64,000 bases of DNA from assembly GCA_022661535.1 (NCBI GenBank), contig JAKULF010000004.1, forward strand, positions 4,278,001 through 4,342,000, read 5' to 3'. The DNA comes from Eutypa lata. Taxonomy: Eukaryota > Ascomycota > Sordariomycetes > Xylariales > Diatrypaceae. The translations under genes were made by a program, and so were the position numbers. Shown here piece after piece: positions 12,001 to 23,192 of this stretch; within the stretch, counting starts at the first letter, position 1, and each line of letters starts with the position of its first letter. A model generated the notes under the pieces. The model did no database searches. It was not told the origin of the DNA and was given only the letters and a program-made list of their open reading frames with translations.

Positions 12001-13104
12001 ATATTAAATTTTAATCGTTAAAAAACCTTAAATAAAAAGTTATATATATTACTTTTTCGTTAATTATTACGAAAAAACCTTTATATTATAATATAATATT
12101 TTTTTTAAAAAATAAACTTTTTTATAATATTATTTTAATACGAAAATTTAATTTAAAAGATTTTTAATTTCGATTTAAATAATAAAGCCGTAATAATAAT
12201 TATTTTTATAAGTTATATTAATTTAATAATAATTTTTTTTAATATATTTAATAAAAGATTTTAAGTTAAATTTATTAAAATATAAAAATATTACGTTATC
12301 GTTATAAATTTAAAGTTAAAAATTATAAATTAAAGTAATAATATTAATAACTTTTTAAATTTAAATTTAATTAAAATAAACGTTATTTAAAAATAACTTA
12401 ATAATATTATAAATCGTTATTAACGTTATTATTATTTAAATTTATATTATTTTCGAATTAATAAAAAAGTAATAAAAGTAATTAAAAAAAAAATAAATTT
12501 ATTTTTAAACTTATATATTACTTTTATTATTTAAAAAAAATGCAAAACGTTTTTATATTAATTATAAAAATTAATAAAAATTAATAATTTTTTAATTTAT
12601 AATATAATAATATTTATTTAAATTAATATAATTTTTTAATTAATTTATATTAATTTATTAATATTAATATTTTATTTTATATTAATATTAATGTTATTAT
12701 TAATTACGTTATTAAATATTATAATAAAATTAAAATTATTATATTTATTTATATATAAATTATAAAATTTATTTTATTTTTAATTTTAAATATAAATTTA
12801 ATATTATTTTTTATATTTAAAATTATAAATAAATTAATAAATAAAAAGAATTATTTAATTTAAAAAGTTTATTATATATTATATAAACTTTTTTTATAAA
12901 AAAATAATCGAATAATATAAAATATTAATTATCGTTTTTTTAATAAATATATACGTATAATAAATATAATAAAAAATATTAATAAAATAAAAAAATCTTT
13001 AACGATATATAATAAATATTTAAATCGTTTTTAAATTATAAATAATATTTTTTATTTTAAATTTTTAAAAAATTAAAATTTTTTAACTTATAATTTAAAT
13101 AAAT
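9041..13104. other. RIP-mutated AT-rich DNA, left part of the giant element
   Basis: About 4 kb of near-continuous A/T with scattered CG and CT. No open reading frame, tRNA or recognisable protein remnant. Whatever transposase or nested element was here has been erased. Confidence 0.8.
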
Positions 13105-13306
13105 TGTTAACTTTTGAAATGCAATGTTCGTGTGTTAATTTTGTATGTTTGCAATTATGTTCTAATGGTATAGGTATATAGGTGTTTAGGTGCAAATGGC
13201 TACGAAGCAGCCCATTTGCATACAATCTGTAGCCCTAGGCATTCACTTTCCGTTCCCCGTAGCAACCATCACTTAGGCCACAATATTAACACCTTACCTG
13301 CTGACA
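13105..13306 (+). repeat. Left LTR of the small LTR element
   Basis: 202 bp, about 93 percent identical to the right LTR. Carries about twelve transitions of RIP type relative to the right copy. Contains an imperfect hairpin around GCAAATGGCT / AGCCCATTTGC. Confidence 0.85.
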
Positions 13307-14025
13307 CGCCCTTATGGCCTAAGGGATGAAGTTATCGTGAAAATCCTTCAACGACGTTGTTCCACTTTATTCATCCGTCCGGCTGTCCTCCCTCCTTTTC
13401 CGTATCCGTTTCTCCGAAGACGCCCTTACGTTGACGACGCCCTTATGCTTCCGAATCCGTCCTTTTCTGTTCCGTACGGTGACGCCCTCATCCCGAAAAC
13501 GTCACCTTTTCGTTCCGTTCCGATTCCTTAATGATACCACTTAGTTCCTCGACTTCAACCCAAGTCGATTGTTCCGCCGTCTCGGTGATAACCATCCCAC
13601 TGGCTAATGTGAATGTTCCCTCAGCTACCGAGCCGAGTCTGCCGCCATTCCGGTATTAACTTACACCATGGCAAGTTCCTTGGGATACAACCCGTATCAC
13701 CAGTCAATTCCTTCAACTGCCTAGCCGAATACCTAGTCGTTGTTCCTTCAGCTACCCAGCCGAATACCTAGTCTGTTCAAGTGTATCATCAAGTTTTTCG
13801 TCCGTTCGTTGCCATTCGCGGCCCTTCGCTGTATCGCAGCTACCTCGATTCTCGTTGTCTCGTTGACTGTTTCTATTGACTGTTTCTGTTCTGTTTTCTC
13901 CGCGTCGAGCGCGCCTCGAGCGCTGCGCTCGAAAGCCTTGCACGCGCCGAGACGCTTCCGAATTGCAATTTGTTGTGCGCAGTCGAATTATCTTTAGGTC
14001 TTTCGGTATCGTCGGATTGCTACCA

Positions 14026-14227
14026 TGTTAACTTTTGGAGTGCAATGTTCGTGTGTTGATTCTGTATGTCTGCAATTATGTTCTGATGGTGTAGGTATGT
14101 AGGTGTCTAGGTGCAAATGGCTGCGGAGCAGCCCATTTGCATACAATCTGTAGCCCTAAGCATTCACTTTCCGTTCCCCGTAGCAACCATCACTTAGGCC
14201 ACAATATTAACACCTCACCTGCTAACA
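14026..14227 (+). repeat. Right LTR of the small LTR element
   Basis: 202 bp, less mutated than the left copy, with the same internal hairpin. Followed directly by the TAAAT target duplication. Confidence 0.85.
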
Positions 14228-17200
14228 TAAATAAAAAAAATAAAAATTATTAATTATACTTAAATTTTACATTATTACTTTCGATATAAACTTATACGTA
14301 ATTATTAATAATATTTTAATTTTTATAAAATAAAGTTTTTATTAAATTATTTTTATTAAAATTATAACGAATTTTTTAATATAAAAAAAAAATCTCGATT
14401 TTTAATATATTAAAAAGTATATAAAAATTATTTATTAAATTATAATTACTTTAATAATTATTATAACGAATTAAATTAATTTAATTTAATATTTATAAAA
14501 AATAAATTTAAAGTTTATATTTAAAAAAATATTATTTTAAAAAATTAATAAAAAATAACTTAAATAATATTTAATATATAATCGAAAAAAAAGCTTATAA
14601 ATCTTTTAAATTATAAAAATATTAATTTTAATTTTAATTAAAGTTTTTATATTATATATTATATTTATAAAAACTTTATTATTAAAAATTATTAAACTTA
14701 ATTTTAAAAATAAATTATATATAATAATAATATAAAAGATTTATTTTAAAAAATAATTAATATTTTAAATTTAAAATAACGTGTTTTATATAATATAATA
14801 TTAAGTTATTATTTATAATTACGATTTATTTTTAATTTATTACTTTTTTTTTTACGTATTTAAATAAATAAAAATAATAATATAAAAAAGTTTTATTTTA
14901 TAAAAATATTATTTTTATATTTATAATAAGTTATATTAAAAATAAAATTTTTTATTATTTAAATAGTTTTTATTAATATTATTAATAATTAATATAAATT
15001 ATTATTAAAAATATTAATTACGTTAAATATTTTTTAACGTTAATTTAATAATATTTATTATTTAATTATAAACGAAAAAAATATATTAAAATTAACAACT
15101 TTTATTTAAATTAATATATAATTTCGTAAAATCTTTTTATAACGTCGAAATAAAATATTTAATAACTTAAATATTATTTTAATAAAAGATTTTTTTTTAA
15201 TTTATTTTAATAATAAATAAAGCTTTTTATTTTTTTAAAAATAAATTAAATATAAAAAGAATTATTAATTATAATATATATCGTTTTTTTAATAAATTAA
15301 TTTTTTTAATAATTATTTAACGATAATAAAAAAACGATTAAATTAAGTTTTATTAAATTTTATTAAAATTATGTTAAATTAAAATATTTATATTTTTATA
15401 AAAATTAATAACTTTTTTAATATTATTTATATTTATATTATTAAAGTTTAAATTAAACGATATAATTATAAATATATATTAAGCTTAAGTAGTTTTATTT
15501 TATAAATAAAGGTTTTTTATAAAAGTATTAAAATTTAATTAATAAAGTTTTAAAAAGTTAAAAACTTATTTAAATCTTTTTCGATTTATATTAATTATAA
15601 AGTTATATTAATATATAATTTATAAAATTTTAAAGGTTTAATAAATAATATTTAAAGTATTATTTATAATATTTTTTAAATTAACGATAATAATTTTATT
15701 AAAGATTTTTTAAAAATAATAATAATAAATTTCGATAATTATATAAAATCGTTTTTTAAAAGTTTTTAAAATTATTATAAAAAGTAAATAATATTTATTT
15801 TACGTATATATTAAAAGTTCGTATTAAAAAATAATATATATTATCGAAAATAATTTTCTTTAATTATATTATATATTATTATTATATATAAATTATAAAA
15901 TATTACGTTAAAAAATAATATATAATATTTTAATATTTAAATTTAATTTCGAGCTTTTTTATATTATTATTTCTCGTATATTTATATTAAAAAACTTAAT
16001 GTTTAATGTTTTATTTAATCGTAATCGAATTTATCGAAAGATTTTAAATCGATTTATATAATTAAAAATAAAAAATTATAAAAAAATAATAATTAAATAT
16101 ATTAAAAAAAGCATTTTACGAGTTTAAATTACGTCGAATTTAACTTATATATATAATAATTTTTTCGTTTAAATAATTATTAAATAAAAATAATAATAAA
16201 AATAATTAAAAACTTATTATAAAAAGTTATTTAAATTTTTATATTTTAAATATAAAGCTTAAATTTTAAATAAATTATTTAATTAATAATAAAATATATA
16301 TAATTTATAAATTTTAATATTTTATAATTAAATATAAAGTTTAAATTTAATAAAGATTTATTATTTTATAAACGCATTTTTATATATTAAATATATTTTA
16401 AAAGTTATATTTTTTATATATTAATAAAATATATATAATAATAATATAATAAAATAAATAAATAAAAAAACTTTTATTTAAAAACGAAAAAACGCTTTTA
16501 ATATATATTTAAAATATAAATAAAAAAATTTAATTATAATAATAAAAAACTAAGCTTTAAATATAATATTAAAAATCGAATTTAATTATTTAAAATTAAA
16601 AAATATTTACGCTTTATTAATTAATTATATTACGAAATCGAAAAATTTAATAAATTTTTAATAAAAGTTTAAATTATATTTAAAATATTTTTAATAATTA
16701 AAATTAACTTTTCGTTAAATTATTTTATAATTAAATTAAGTTTATTATTATTATTATTATCGTTATTATTATTATTGTTATTTTTATTATTATTATTATT
16801 AAAGTTATTAAAAGCATTATTATTTTTATTATTATTTATTATAATTTTTTAAATAAAAATTACTTTTCGTTTAAAAGTAACGATTTTAATAACTTAAGTT
16901 ATATAATTTTTATCTTTTAAAAAAAAGTAAATAATCGTTTATTATTTAAAAGTAAGCTTTTTAATAATAAATTAAAAAATATTAATTTTTTTAATAATTA
17001 AAAAATAATTTAAAAAAACTTATAATAATTATTAAAAATATAAAAATATAAAAATTAAAATAATTTCGTTTTTTATTTATTATGCGTTAATATTTAATAT
17101 AAATAACTTATTTTAATTAATTATTAATAATAACTTTATAAATTATAATTAATTTATAAATTATTTATAATAATTACGTTAACTTTTTTAATTAAATTAA

Positions 17201-18883
17201 ATTTAAAACGATAAATTAAAATCGTTTAATAAAACGCGAAAAGTAAACGTTATTAAATAATTATAAATTTAATATAATAATTAAAAATATTATAATAAAG
17301 CTTAATGTTAAATTATTTAAATAAATCCTTTAAATTTTTATTTTTTCGTATTTTAATTATTATATAAAGCTTTAATAATTTCGTTTTATATATAAATATT
17401 ATACTTTTTAAATATAATATATTATTATTATTTATAATAATATATCGATTTTTTTATTATAATTTATTATATTTCGTATTTTTCGTTTATATAATAAAGT
17501 TATAAGTTAATTTATTTTATATCGTTTTATTTTTTATTATAATATTATTTTATATAAATTCGTTATTTATATTAAATTATTAATTATTATTAATATTTAA
17601 AATAATTTTAAAATAAATCGAAAATTAAATAATTAATTTTTAAAAACGAAAAAATTTAAAAATTATTTTAATTAAAATTTATTTATTAAAATTATCGTTA
17701 ATAAATAATTATTAAATTAAAAGTAAAATAATTTATAAAATCGTAAATATTATAACTTTTATTATAATTTTTATAAATAAATTTATCGAAATTTTTAAAA
17801 ATATATTTTATATTAAAAAAAATTAAATTTAAATTAAAACGTATTTAAACTTTTCGAATAATAATAACGATAAATTAAAATACGTTTTATTAAAATAATT
17901 ATTAAACGATTATTAAAATATATATTACGAATTATTTTTTTCTTTTTAATAAACATTTTAATAATAATTAATTAAAAAATTAAAAATAAAACGTTTAAAA
18001 TTATTTAATAAAACATTAATTTTAATAAAAATAAAAAGTAATATTATTATTATTATTAAAAATTTTTTTTTTATATAATAAATAAATACTTATTAATATA
18101 TAAACGAATTTATTATATAATAACTTTAATAATTAATTAAAATATAAATTATATTTAAAAAAAATATTATAAATAAATTAATATATAATAATAATATAAC
18201 TTAATGTAAAATTATAATTTAATTTATTTTAATAAAAATTTAAATTTAAATTTCGTATAAAATAAAAAAAATAATTATTTTTTTATTTTTAAATATTTTT
18301 ATATAAATTTAATTTTTAATTTTAAATTTAAATTAATTTATTATAATTAATTTAAAATCGAAAATTAAATTTATATTTTATTATAAATATTATTATTTAT
18401 ATATATAAAATATAACTTTTAAATTAATATATATTATTAATTTATAAAGTAAAATTTTTTCGTTTAAAAATTAAAAAAAAAGTTTTTAAAATTTATTTAT
18501 AAATATAAAATTATACTTTTTTTTTATTATAATAATAAAAAAAATTTTATAATATAATTTTATATATAAAAATTTTATATATAAAAATATTTTATATTAT
18601 TTTTAAAAATAAATAAATTACGTAATTATAAATTAATAATTTTATATTTTATTTTAAAAAAATATATATAAAATCTTATATAAAAAAAGTAAAAATTATT
18701 ACGTAATTAATAAATTATAAAATTTTAAATATAAATTTTTTAATATTAAAAATATAAAATATAAAATATAAAATAAAGCTTTTTTAAAAATATTATACGT
18801 ATATTATATAAATTATATTATATAATGTTTTTATATATAATAATCGTTTATAATTTAATTTTTTTCAATTCTTTATATAATAT
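14228..18883. other. RIP-mutated AT-rich DNA, right part of the giant element
   Basis: About 4.7 kb of near-pure A/T with the same CpA/TpG depletion as the left part. Contains an ATT-rich stretch at 16744-16800. No gene can be supported. Confidence 0.8.
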
Positions 18884-18933
18884 ATTAAAAGAATTCACGA
18901 AGTGGGTGGATTTAAGAAGTGGGTCGAGGGGAC
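18884..18933 (-). repeat. Right terminal inverted repeat of the giant element
   Basis: Reverse complement of the left repeat with three transitions in the outer 33 bases. Followed by TA at 18934-18935, then normal-composition DNA leading into the acetolactate synthase gene. Confidence 0.85.
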
Positions 18934-18935
18934 TA

Positions 18936-19143
18936 CCTAATAGCGCCAACGCCAGCGCCTCCCCCGCCTATTCCTCCAATAACTTCTTTTCTTTTTCATC
19001 CTCCTCGATCCCGAAGCAAAGACTAACATCTTCGGATTCTCTTTCTCTTCACTGAGCGCTTGTGCTCACTCACGCAATTGTGATCTTTCCTTTCCCATCC
19101 CACCCCGACTTTCCTCCCCTCCGAATCCATCTACTCCTCCGCA
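18936..19143 (+). promoter_or_regulatory. ILV2: Short upstream region of the acetolactate synthase gene
   Basis: Only 208 bp separate the element's TA from the ATG, so the core promoter must lie here or inside the AT-rich element. The stretch is C/T-rich, common in fungal 5' leaders. I see no TGACTCA general-amino-acid-control site, which is usual upstream of ILV genes. Confidence 0.4.
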
Positions 19144-21834
19144 ATGCTCCGAAATCGCCCTACGAGAAAGGCTATCCGCGCCCTTGGCCAGGCGAGGGCC
19201 TGGACGACGCCGCCCACAGCCACTCTTGCGCAGTCAAAGCTGCCCGCGACGCAAAGAACAGAGACCACTGCTACCACTTCTGCCGCGCCGTAAGTTTCTG
19301 GCTGTTTTTCTTGGTTCTTTGCACCCTCATAACCTCGTTCGTGGTGTCACGCTTCAGCGCCCAACAACTATCCGTGTTCCTGACTCGAAAGACGCCGAGG
19401 AGTGCCCCAACGCTCGCTCCACCAAGTCAATCGATGTTTCATTATTAATCTCATCTCAATCATGTTGCTGACCTGCTTTACAGTCAGACTCGCCCTGTGC
19501 CCAGCCCCGCCTTCAACTTGGAACCCGAATCTCGTCATCATGTTCAGCCTCTTGTCAACCGATCGAAACCCGAGATGGATGAGTCGTAAGAATTCTCTCT
19601 CGAACCACGATGAGCCCTTGCTCATGTGCTTTCAGGTTCATCGGAAAGACTGGCGGCGAGATCTTTCATGAGATGATGCTCAGACACGGTGTGAAGCATA
19701 TTTGTTTGTCTCCCTTCTCCAACCGAACTTGTCTTCGTCGGCAGGGCCAAATGAGAACCCACGTGCTAACTAGTCCTAGTCGGCTACCCCGGAGGCGCCA
19801 TCCTTCCCGTCTTTGACGCCATCTACAACTCGGAACACTTCGATTTTATCTTGCCTCGACACGAACAAGGCGCCGGCCACATGGCACAAGGTAAGACTTG
19901 CTTGGTTGAACAAGGTTTATACTAATATATCATAGGGTACGCACGTGCCTCCGGAAAACCTGGCGTTGTACTCGTTACATCGGGTCCGGGAGCGACCAAT
20001 GTCATCACACCCATGCAAGATGCTCTCTCAGATGGCACTCCCATAGTGGTCTTCACTGGACAGGTCGTAACAAGTGCGATCGGACTGGACGCGTTTCAAG
20101 AGTGCGATACTGTGGGCATTAGCAGGCCTGCGTGCAAGTGGAATTGCATGGTTACAAGCATTGCTGAGCTCCCCCGTCGAATTAACGAGGCTTTCGAGAT
20201 TGCTACCAGTGGTCGTCCTGGCCCTGTTCTCATCGACCTTCCTAAGGATATTACAGCTGGGATTCTTCGAAAGGCTATACCAACACATACTTGCCTACCC
20301 TCTTTTCCAAGCATCGCTTCTCAGGCTGCCAAACGACTAATGGAGAAGCAGCTTAATACCTCCCTTGGTCGTGCGGCTGAGCTTATCAAAGTAGCTAAGC
20401 AGCCTATCATTTACGCTGGCCAAGGCATCATCCAGTCTAAGGGTGGAACTCAGCTTCTTCGCGAGCTAGCTGATAAGTGTTCTATTCCTGTTACAACAAC
20501 TCTCCAGGGCCTTGGTGCATTTGATGAGCGTGACGAGAAGTCATTACACATGTTGGGTATGCATGGCATGGCATATGCCAATATGTCTATGCAGGAGGCC
20601 GACCTTATTATTGCTCTTGGTGCTCGCTTTGACGACCGTGTTGTCTTGAATACTTCAAAATTTGCTCTTAATGCTAAAGCTGCAGCAGCTGAGAAGCGAG
20701 GCGGCATTATTCATTTTGATATATTGCCTAAGAATATTAACAAGGTCATTCAAGCAACTGAGGCTATTGAGGGCGATGTTGCCACTAACCTCAAGATGCT
20801 TATACCTATGCTCACATCTACAAGCATGGAGCAACGAAGCGAATGGTTTAACAAGATATCCGAATGGAAGGCCAAGTGGCCTCTATCCAACTATGAACGC
20901 GCTGACTCTCCTGGAGGCAACGGTCTCATTAAACCCCAGTCCCTAATTGAGGAGCTGAGCGATCTCACCTCTAAAATTGACAAGAAAACAATCATCTCGA
21001 CTGGAGTGGGCCAGCATGTGAGTTCCTCATGAGCAGCCAACACTATTACGAACACCAACTAACCTGAAGTAGCAAATGTGGGTAGCACAGCACTACTCGT
21101 GGAGAGAGCCTCGATCGTTTGTCACGAGCGGTGGACTAGGTACGTGATATTTTTGCAGCATCTTGCCCGTTTCTCTCCGGCCTTTCCTAACCCCAAACCC
21201 AAATCTTGTCATGTTTCTTGGTCATTGAAGTTTGTAACGACCCTAATTCTGACCCTGGGATGCAGGCACGATGGGCTTTGGGCTGCCAAGTGCGATTGGA
21301 ATTAAAGTAGCGAGACCAGACGCCCTCGTGATCGACATTGACGGCGATGCGTCCTTTAACATGACCCTAACAGAGCTCTCCACCGCTTCTCAATTTAACA
21401 TTGGCGTTAAGGTTATTATTCTGAATAACGAGGAGCAAGGCATGGTTACCCAATGGCAGAACCTGTTCTATGAGGACCGCTATGCACACACCCACCAGCG
21501 GAATCCGGACTTTGTCAAGTTAGCCGACGCAATGGGTGTGCAGGCGAGGAAGGTCTCCAAGCCAGAGGACGTTCGGGCTAGCCTCGAGTGGCTCATCAAC
21601 ACAGACGGTCCAGCTCTTCTCGAGGTTATTACCGATAAGAAGGTGCCTGTCCTGCCTATGGTACCAGCAGGTGCTGGCCTCCACGAGTTCTTGGTTTACG
21701 ATAGAGGTAAGCTATAGTTCCTGGGACTGCAACACGATGATATGGCCATTTGCTAACGGCGGTTGATTGCAGAAAAGGACAAGGCCCGGCGACAGCTAAT
21801 GCGCGAGCGAACCAGCGGTCTTCACGGTTCTTAG
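19144..21834 (+). CDS. ILV2: Acetolactate synthase catalytic subunit (acetohydroxyacid synthase), divergent at inhibitor site
   Basis: First committed enzyme of valine, leucine and isoleucine synthesis (pyruvate to acetolactate; ThDP, FAD, Mg), mitochondrial; the N-terminus [18 protein letters not shown] fits a transit peptide. Exons 19144-19289, 19484-19585, 19636-19703, 19780-19890, 19936-21017, 21073-21139, 21266-21706 and 21773-21834 give 692 residues, normal length. Seen: [15 protein letters not shown]; catalytic Glu134 in PRHEQGAGH; ThDP motif from IDGDASFN to [25 protein letters not shown]. Odd: Val187 stands in GQVVTSAIG where yeast and plants have GQVP (the sulfonylurea-resistance proline). 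The following stretch ([21 protein letters not shown]) and DDRVVLN in place of DDRVTGN also depart from conserved sequence. The frame is intact, so it is probably active. The start codon is only 210 bp from the giant element. It could be the sole copy or a resistant paralogue. Confidence 0.92.
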
Positions 21835-21931
21835 CCAGGAGTCCAGGAGGAAGTAAAGCTGTTAGGTGAAATTGTCAGAGGTATATAAGGCACATGGGTA
21901 TCGTGATATTGCGTTGATTCTATACAACTAC

Positions 21932-22779
21932 GGAGGTAGCTCTCAAAAGTTTTGTTCCTTGCGATAATGACTAATATCCTGCCCCCCGGTCAGTACCAGG
22001 GAGGTACAAAGCGCAATCAAGCTTATAGTGGGCAGTTATTATAAGCTATTGGCCATTAGAGCCTAGACTTTCCAGCTAGGGGGCGGAGGTCTGCTGGAAT
22101 TAGGGTTTCTATAATTCTGATTCTTTCGGAAAAAACCTGGTTCATGTAAAAACGGTTTATTCGGATTTATTCACACTACACTTTTCAAGTGATCCGTATT
22201 AATATTTTGTACAAATTAATTAATACATTATTATCAAATTATAAGGTCATGTCAAGTATGGCCAAGAAACTTAAGTTCTATATTGCTATCTGGGTCAAGA
22301 TCCTAAGCTAGATATAGCCTGCTACAGCCTGCTGCTGCCTTGCCATTGATATCCTTGCTCCTTAAAGGCCCTTTTACCCCTTTATCTCTTTCAAGATCCT
22401 TAAGAACAATACAACCATTTTAACACAATACATCCTTTTATCCTAGATACTAACAATTATATATAAAGTATTTTTATAATTATTATATAAAATATAATAT
22501 ACTTATTATTTTGTATATATGGGTCCGGAACTTTATACGGTCCGAAAAGTAATTCATCTTTCTTAAAGATGCGGTATAAATCATGATTTAATCGGAATCA
22601 TTCGGTTTGGAATCATTCATTTAGAAACCCTAGCTGGAATATAAGGCATCTCGCAATCGTACAATACAGGGGCATAACATCCGACCTACATAAGTACCGC
22701 CTAAGTGCACCTTACGCTGATTGGTTAGAACGGATAGGGGTCTTGGACCGCGAGGGTAAAACTTTTGAGAGCTGCCTCC
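21932..22779. mobile_element. Foldback / MITE-like inverted-repeat element
   Basis: Outer arms GGAGGTAGCTCTCAAAAG (21932) and its complement ending at 22779 match over 22 bp with one mismatch. A second pair about 140-160 bp inward (22094-22123 with 22610-22640, core TAGGGTTTCT) keeps the same spacing from each end. The whole 848 bp can therefore fold into long diverged arms. The centre (22200-22500) is AT-rich. No coding capacity and no clear target duplication. It follows the acetolactate synthase stop codon by about 100 bp. Confidence 0.6.
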
Positions 22780-23192
22780 ATATGGATAGGTGGTGCATTG
22801 CGCCACCTTATATACGTCTTCTTACCCCTTATAAGGGTCTAGATAACTGGAATTATGGTGGATAATGCTAATTTAACTAACTATCCCTTATTGAGGGTAA
22901 CTATCCGGGTGTGTATGATAGTGATAATCTTACTTAATGTGGTGAAAGTGGCTTGATATTAAGAGATTTAGTGTCACCACCCACCCTACATACTAAAATA
23001 ATCATAACATTCCCCAATTCTCATCCAATCCTATCCAAATTATCGTCATTCGATAGAAATGACTGACCGTGAGATTTGTATAGCTCAAGCGTTTGGAAAA
23101 GTCGATTAAGGGTGTCCAATTGTTGTTGCAGCTCGGCAATTTAGAATTCCTCGGTCAACGCTGCAACACCGGCTCAAAGGCTTGCAACCACA
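22780..23192. other. Intergenic, no gene recognised
   Basis: Contains a small hairpin (AGGTGG .. CCACCT near 22781-22801). Nothing else supported. Confidence 0.5.

Larger units (their letters stand above)
13105..14227. mobile_element. Small non-autonomous LTR element (TRIM-like), complete, with 5-bp target duplication
   Basis: Two 202-bp direct repeats (13105-13306 and 14026-14227) bound a 719-bp interior of normal composition. Each LTR begins TGTTAAC; the right one ends CTAACA and the left CTGACA (TG..CA). The element is flanked by TAAAT on both sides (13100-13104 and 14228-14232), a perfect target duplication. The interior has no credible gag or pol frame, and no clear primer-binding site or polypurine tract was recognised, so it must be mobilised in trans. 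The LTRs differ at about 14 sites, all G:C to A:T transitions, most in the left copy. The interior escaped the mutation that erased its surroundings, so it entered after the host block had decayed. Confidence 0.85.
8991..18933. mobile_element. 9.94-kb RIP-mutated DNA element with terminal inverted repeats and TA target duplication
   Basis: The AT-rich block is bounded exactly by inverted copies of a sequence starting GTCCCCYCGACCCACT; 30 of the first 33 bases match and the three differences are transitions. Both ends abut TA (8989-8990 and 18934-18935), the duplication made by Tc1/mariner/pogo-Fot1 transposases. The interior is almost pure A/T; residual C is mostly in CpG or CpT, with CpA and TpG nearly absent, the pattern of heavy RIP. 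No protein can be read. At nearly 10 kb it is far longer than a Fot1 element (about 2 kb), so it is either an unusually large TIR element or a Fot1-like element filled by other RIP-mutated insertions. The 1.1-kb LTR element at 13.1-14.2 kb is one such later insertion. Confidence 0.75.

Noticed and set aside
13337..13997. Small open frames inside the miniature LTR element
   Set aside because: Low-complexity, no gag, protease, RT or integrase motif; treated as non-coding interior.
8991..18933. AT-rich block as inserted mitochondrial DNA
   Set aside because: No mitochondrial gene, tRNA or rRNA could be read; CpA/TpG depletion and TIR ends fit RIP of a transposon.
19358..19440. Extra exon in acetolactate synthase between exons 1 and 2
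   Set aside because: The phase leads to a stop or needs poor splice sites; direct joining of 19289 to 19484 gives the expected family sequence.
21942..22776. Inverted repeat as a transcription terminator pair
   Set aside because: Spacing of 800 bp and second internal pair fit a foldback element better.
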